From the NCBI GenBank assembly GCA_016209665.1, contig JACQVT010000545.1, positions 1 through 6,001 on the forward strand: 6,001 nt of DNA, read 5' to 3'. This DNA comes from Planctomycetota bacterium (lineage in GTDB: Bacteria > Planctomycetota > Phycisphaerae > UBA1845 > PWPN01). Both the position numbers and the translations under genes were made by a program. Below are positions 4,797 through 6,001 of the stretch, piece by piece; within the stretch, counting starts at the first letter, position 1, and the number at the start of each line of letters is the position of its first letter. Below the pieces are notes generated by a model. It saw nothing but the letters and a program-made list of their open reading frames with translations. It was not told where the DNA came from and made no database searches.

Positions 4797-6001
4797 ATGA
4801 TGCCACCCTTGACTCGCGACGGGACGCAAAACGTCCAAGAGCGACGTAGTCGCGTCGCGTGTCAAGGGCCACGATCGGGTGCGGTCGGCTTCCTGGCCGC
4901 CGTTGTTTTCTCTCTCACGCCAGCACAGGCGGTTGAACGGTGGGACGGCCCGCGATTGGCGGCGACGCGGGACCTGCTCAAGACGGTGGAAGGCAAGATC
5001 GCGGGTCGGCCCTGGGCCAAGGCCCTGGCCGCGGAACTCATCGCCGAGGCGGACAAGTGGGCCGCCCGGCCGATCAACCCACCGACGACGGGAGGCGGCT
5101 GGTACCACAACTACGTCTGCCCGAAGGACGCGGGCTTCCTCGAATTCCGCGAGGATTCGCCCCGCAAGCACTGGTGCCCACGGTGCAAAAAGTTCTACGA
5201 GGGCGACAAGCTGGATGCGTCGTGGGTGAACCGGCGGCACATGGACTTTGCCCAGGCGGCTCAGGTGTGCGCGGTGGCGTTCCGTGTCGGGGGCAAGCCG
5301 CAGCACGCCGACTGGGCGCGGCGGGTGCTGCGCTGGTACGCCGACCGCTACGAGACGTTCCCCGTGCACGGCGAGTGGGCGGGCCGGGGCCGGGTGATGG
5401 GCCAGTCGCTGGATGAGGCCATGTGGCTGATCCCGATGGCGACGGCGTTCGACCTGGTTGCCAAGACCGTCGGCGACGCGGATCAGCAAGCGATCATCGG
5501 CAAGCTGATCCTGCCCGCGGGCAAGCACATCGAGGGGTATTCCGGCGGCATCCACAACATCCAGTGCTGGCACGCGACGGCCCGGCTGATGGCCGGCCTA
5601 GTGGGCAGCGATGTGACCATGCGCGACCGGGCCGTGGCTGACCTGCGCGACAACATCGACAAGGGCATCACGCAGGACGGGTTCTGGTTCGAGGGGTCGA
5701 TCACCTACCACTCGTTCACGCTGATGGCCCTGACGCCGGCGCTGGTGGTCGCGAAACACAACGGCATCGACCTGGGCCGGCCGGACAAGCTGCTGGCGAT
5801 GTACACGGTGCCGGCCAAGCTGGTGCTGCCGAGCGGTGTCCTGCCGGCGCTGAATGACGGGGGCGGGGCGAACCTGTCGAGCATGGCCTGGCTGCTGGAG
5901 ACCGGCTGCTACCTGTTCGACAGCGAGCCGCTGCGGCGACAGCTCGCGTCGATCCACGCGGGCCGCGAGCGGACGCAGGCCTCGATGTCGTATAAGATCG
6001 C
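4797..6001 (+). CDS. Exported heparinase II/III-like (polysaccharide lyase type) protein, 3' end cut by window edge
   Basis: 401 complete codons are visible. ATG 4797 (followed directly by a second ATG) is the first start after an in-frame TAA at 4734 and yields a signal peptide with an unusually long n-region of about 27 residues, a hydrophobic core (AVGFLAAVVFSLTP, 29-42) and an AQA cleavage site at 43-45. The mature part follows the pattern of secreted heparinase II/III and alginate-lyase-like proteins: an N-terminal helix (LLKTVEGKIAGRPWAKAL), a Cys segment YVCP...HWCPRCKKFYEG with C108, H125, C127 and C130 that may hold a metal, helical toroid-type repeats, HNIQCWH (253-259) and DGFWFEGSITYH with E299, G300, S301, Y304 and H305. 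In related lyases an Asn or His plus a Tyr/His pair act in beta-elimination, so N254, Y304 and H305 are candidates by analogy. These proteins usually exceed 600 residues; the beta-sheet C-terminal part would lie beyond the window. The substrate, presumably an acidic polysaccharide, cannot be told. Confidence 0.8.
   Translation, partial: MMPPLTRDGTQNVQERRSRVACQGPRSGAVGFLAAVVFSLTPAQAVERWDGPRLAATRDLLKTVEGKIAGRPWAKALAAELIAEADKWAARPINPPTTGGGWYHNYVCPKDAGFLEFREDSPRKHWCPRCKKFYEGDKLDASWVNRRHMDFAQAAQVCAVAFRVGGKPQHADWARRVLRWYADRYETFPVHGEWAGRGRVMGQSLDEAMWLIPMATAFDLVAKTVGDADQQAIIGKLILPAGKHIEGYSGGIHNIQCWHATARLMAGLVGSDVTMRDRAVADLRDNIDKGITQDGFWFEGSITYHSFTLMALTPALVVAKHNGIDLGRPDKLLAMYTVPAKLVLPSGVLPALNDGGGANLSSMAWLLETGCYLFDSEPLRRQLASIHAGRERTQASMSYKI

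Noticed and set aside
4842..4862. Twin-arginine (Tat) signal in the lyase-like protein, from the Arg pair at residues 16-17
   Set aside because: The residues after the pair (S-R-V-A) do not fit the RRxFLK-type consensus, so a Sec signal with a long n-region is the simpler reading.
3646..4872. 408-codon open frame on the minus strand
   Set aside because: It lies across the end of the exported-protein gene, the hairpin and the start of the lyase-like gene; its translation has no family features and is explained by GC-rich codon bias.
4608..5573. 321-codon open frame on the minus strand
   Set aside because: It is opposite the signal peptide and catalytic-domain coding sequence of the lyase-like gene, and its composition is that of a reverse-strand shadow.
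1..6001. tRNA, rRNA, CRISPR array, insertion sequence or attachment site
   Set aside because: No tRNA-like cloverleaf arms with CCA-side consensus, no regularly spaced repeats, no transposase motifs and no flanking direct repeats were seen on reading both strands.

Overview
The window is a GC-rich stretch (roughly two-thirds G+C by eye) of a bacterial chromosome, most likely from a planctomycete. The best evidence is the exported protein in the middle. Its C-terminal half carries a module I recognise from planctomycete secreted proteins: an LFYNxSxxDGN block, a KGINGLxxDI block, a GDTG turn, then two LVNATD dockerin-like repeats. I am recalling this module, not looking it up. The class within the phylum cannot be told from the window.

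Layout: (1) Positions 1-948, minus strand, hold purM (AIR synthetase, purine biosynthesis), cut at its 3' end by the window edge. (2) Positions 949-1208 are a divergent intergenic region with weak promoter candidates facing each way and two palindromes that could be operators. (3) Positions 1209-2723, plus strand, encode a probable lipoprotein with an EF-hand loop and an alkaline-phosphatase-superfamily domain. (4) Positions 2724-2937 are an intergenic region with a candidate -10 box, a leader stem-loop and a strong Shine-Dalgarno. (5) Positions 2938-4665, plus strand, encode a 575-residue exported protein of unknown function with the planctomycete dockerin-like C-terminus. (6) Positions 4666-4796 are a 131-bp gap almost filled by a long imperfect inverted repeat whose 3' arm ends one base before the next start codon. 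(7) Positions 4797-6001, plus strand, encode an exported heparinase II/III-like (polysaccharide-lyase type) protein, cut at its 3' end by the window edge.

purM is housekeeping and unrelated to the rest. The three plus-strand genes all carry export signals: a lipobox for the first and cleavable signal peptides for the other two. Together they look like cell-envelope or extracellular functions, plausibly polysaccharide handling given the lyase-like gene. Nothing in the window proves that the three work together, and the gaps of 214 and 131 bp, each with its own leader, argue against a tight operon. The most unusual feature is the long hairpin that forms the leader of the lyase-like gene.
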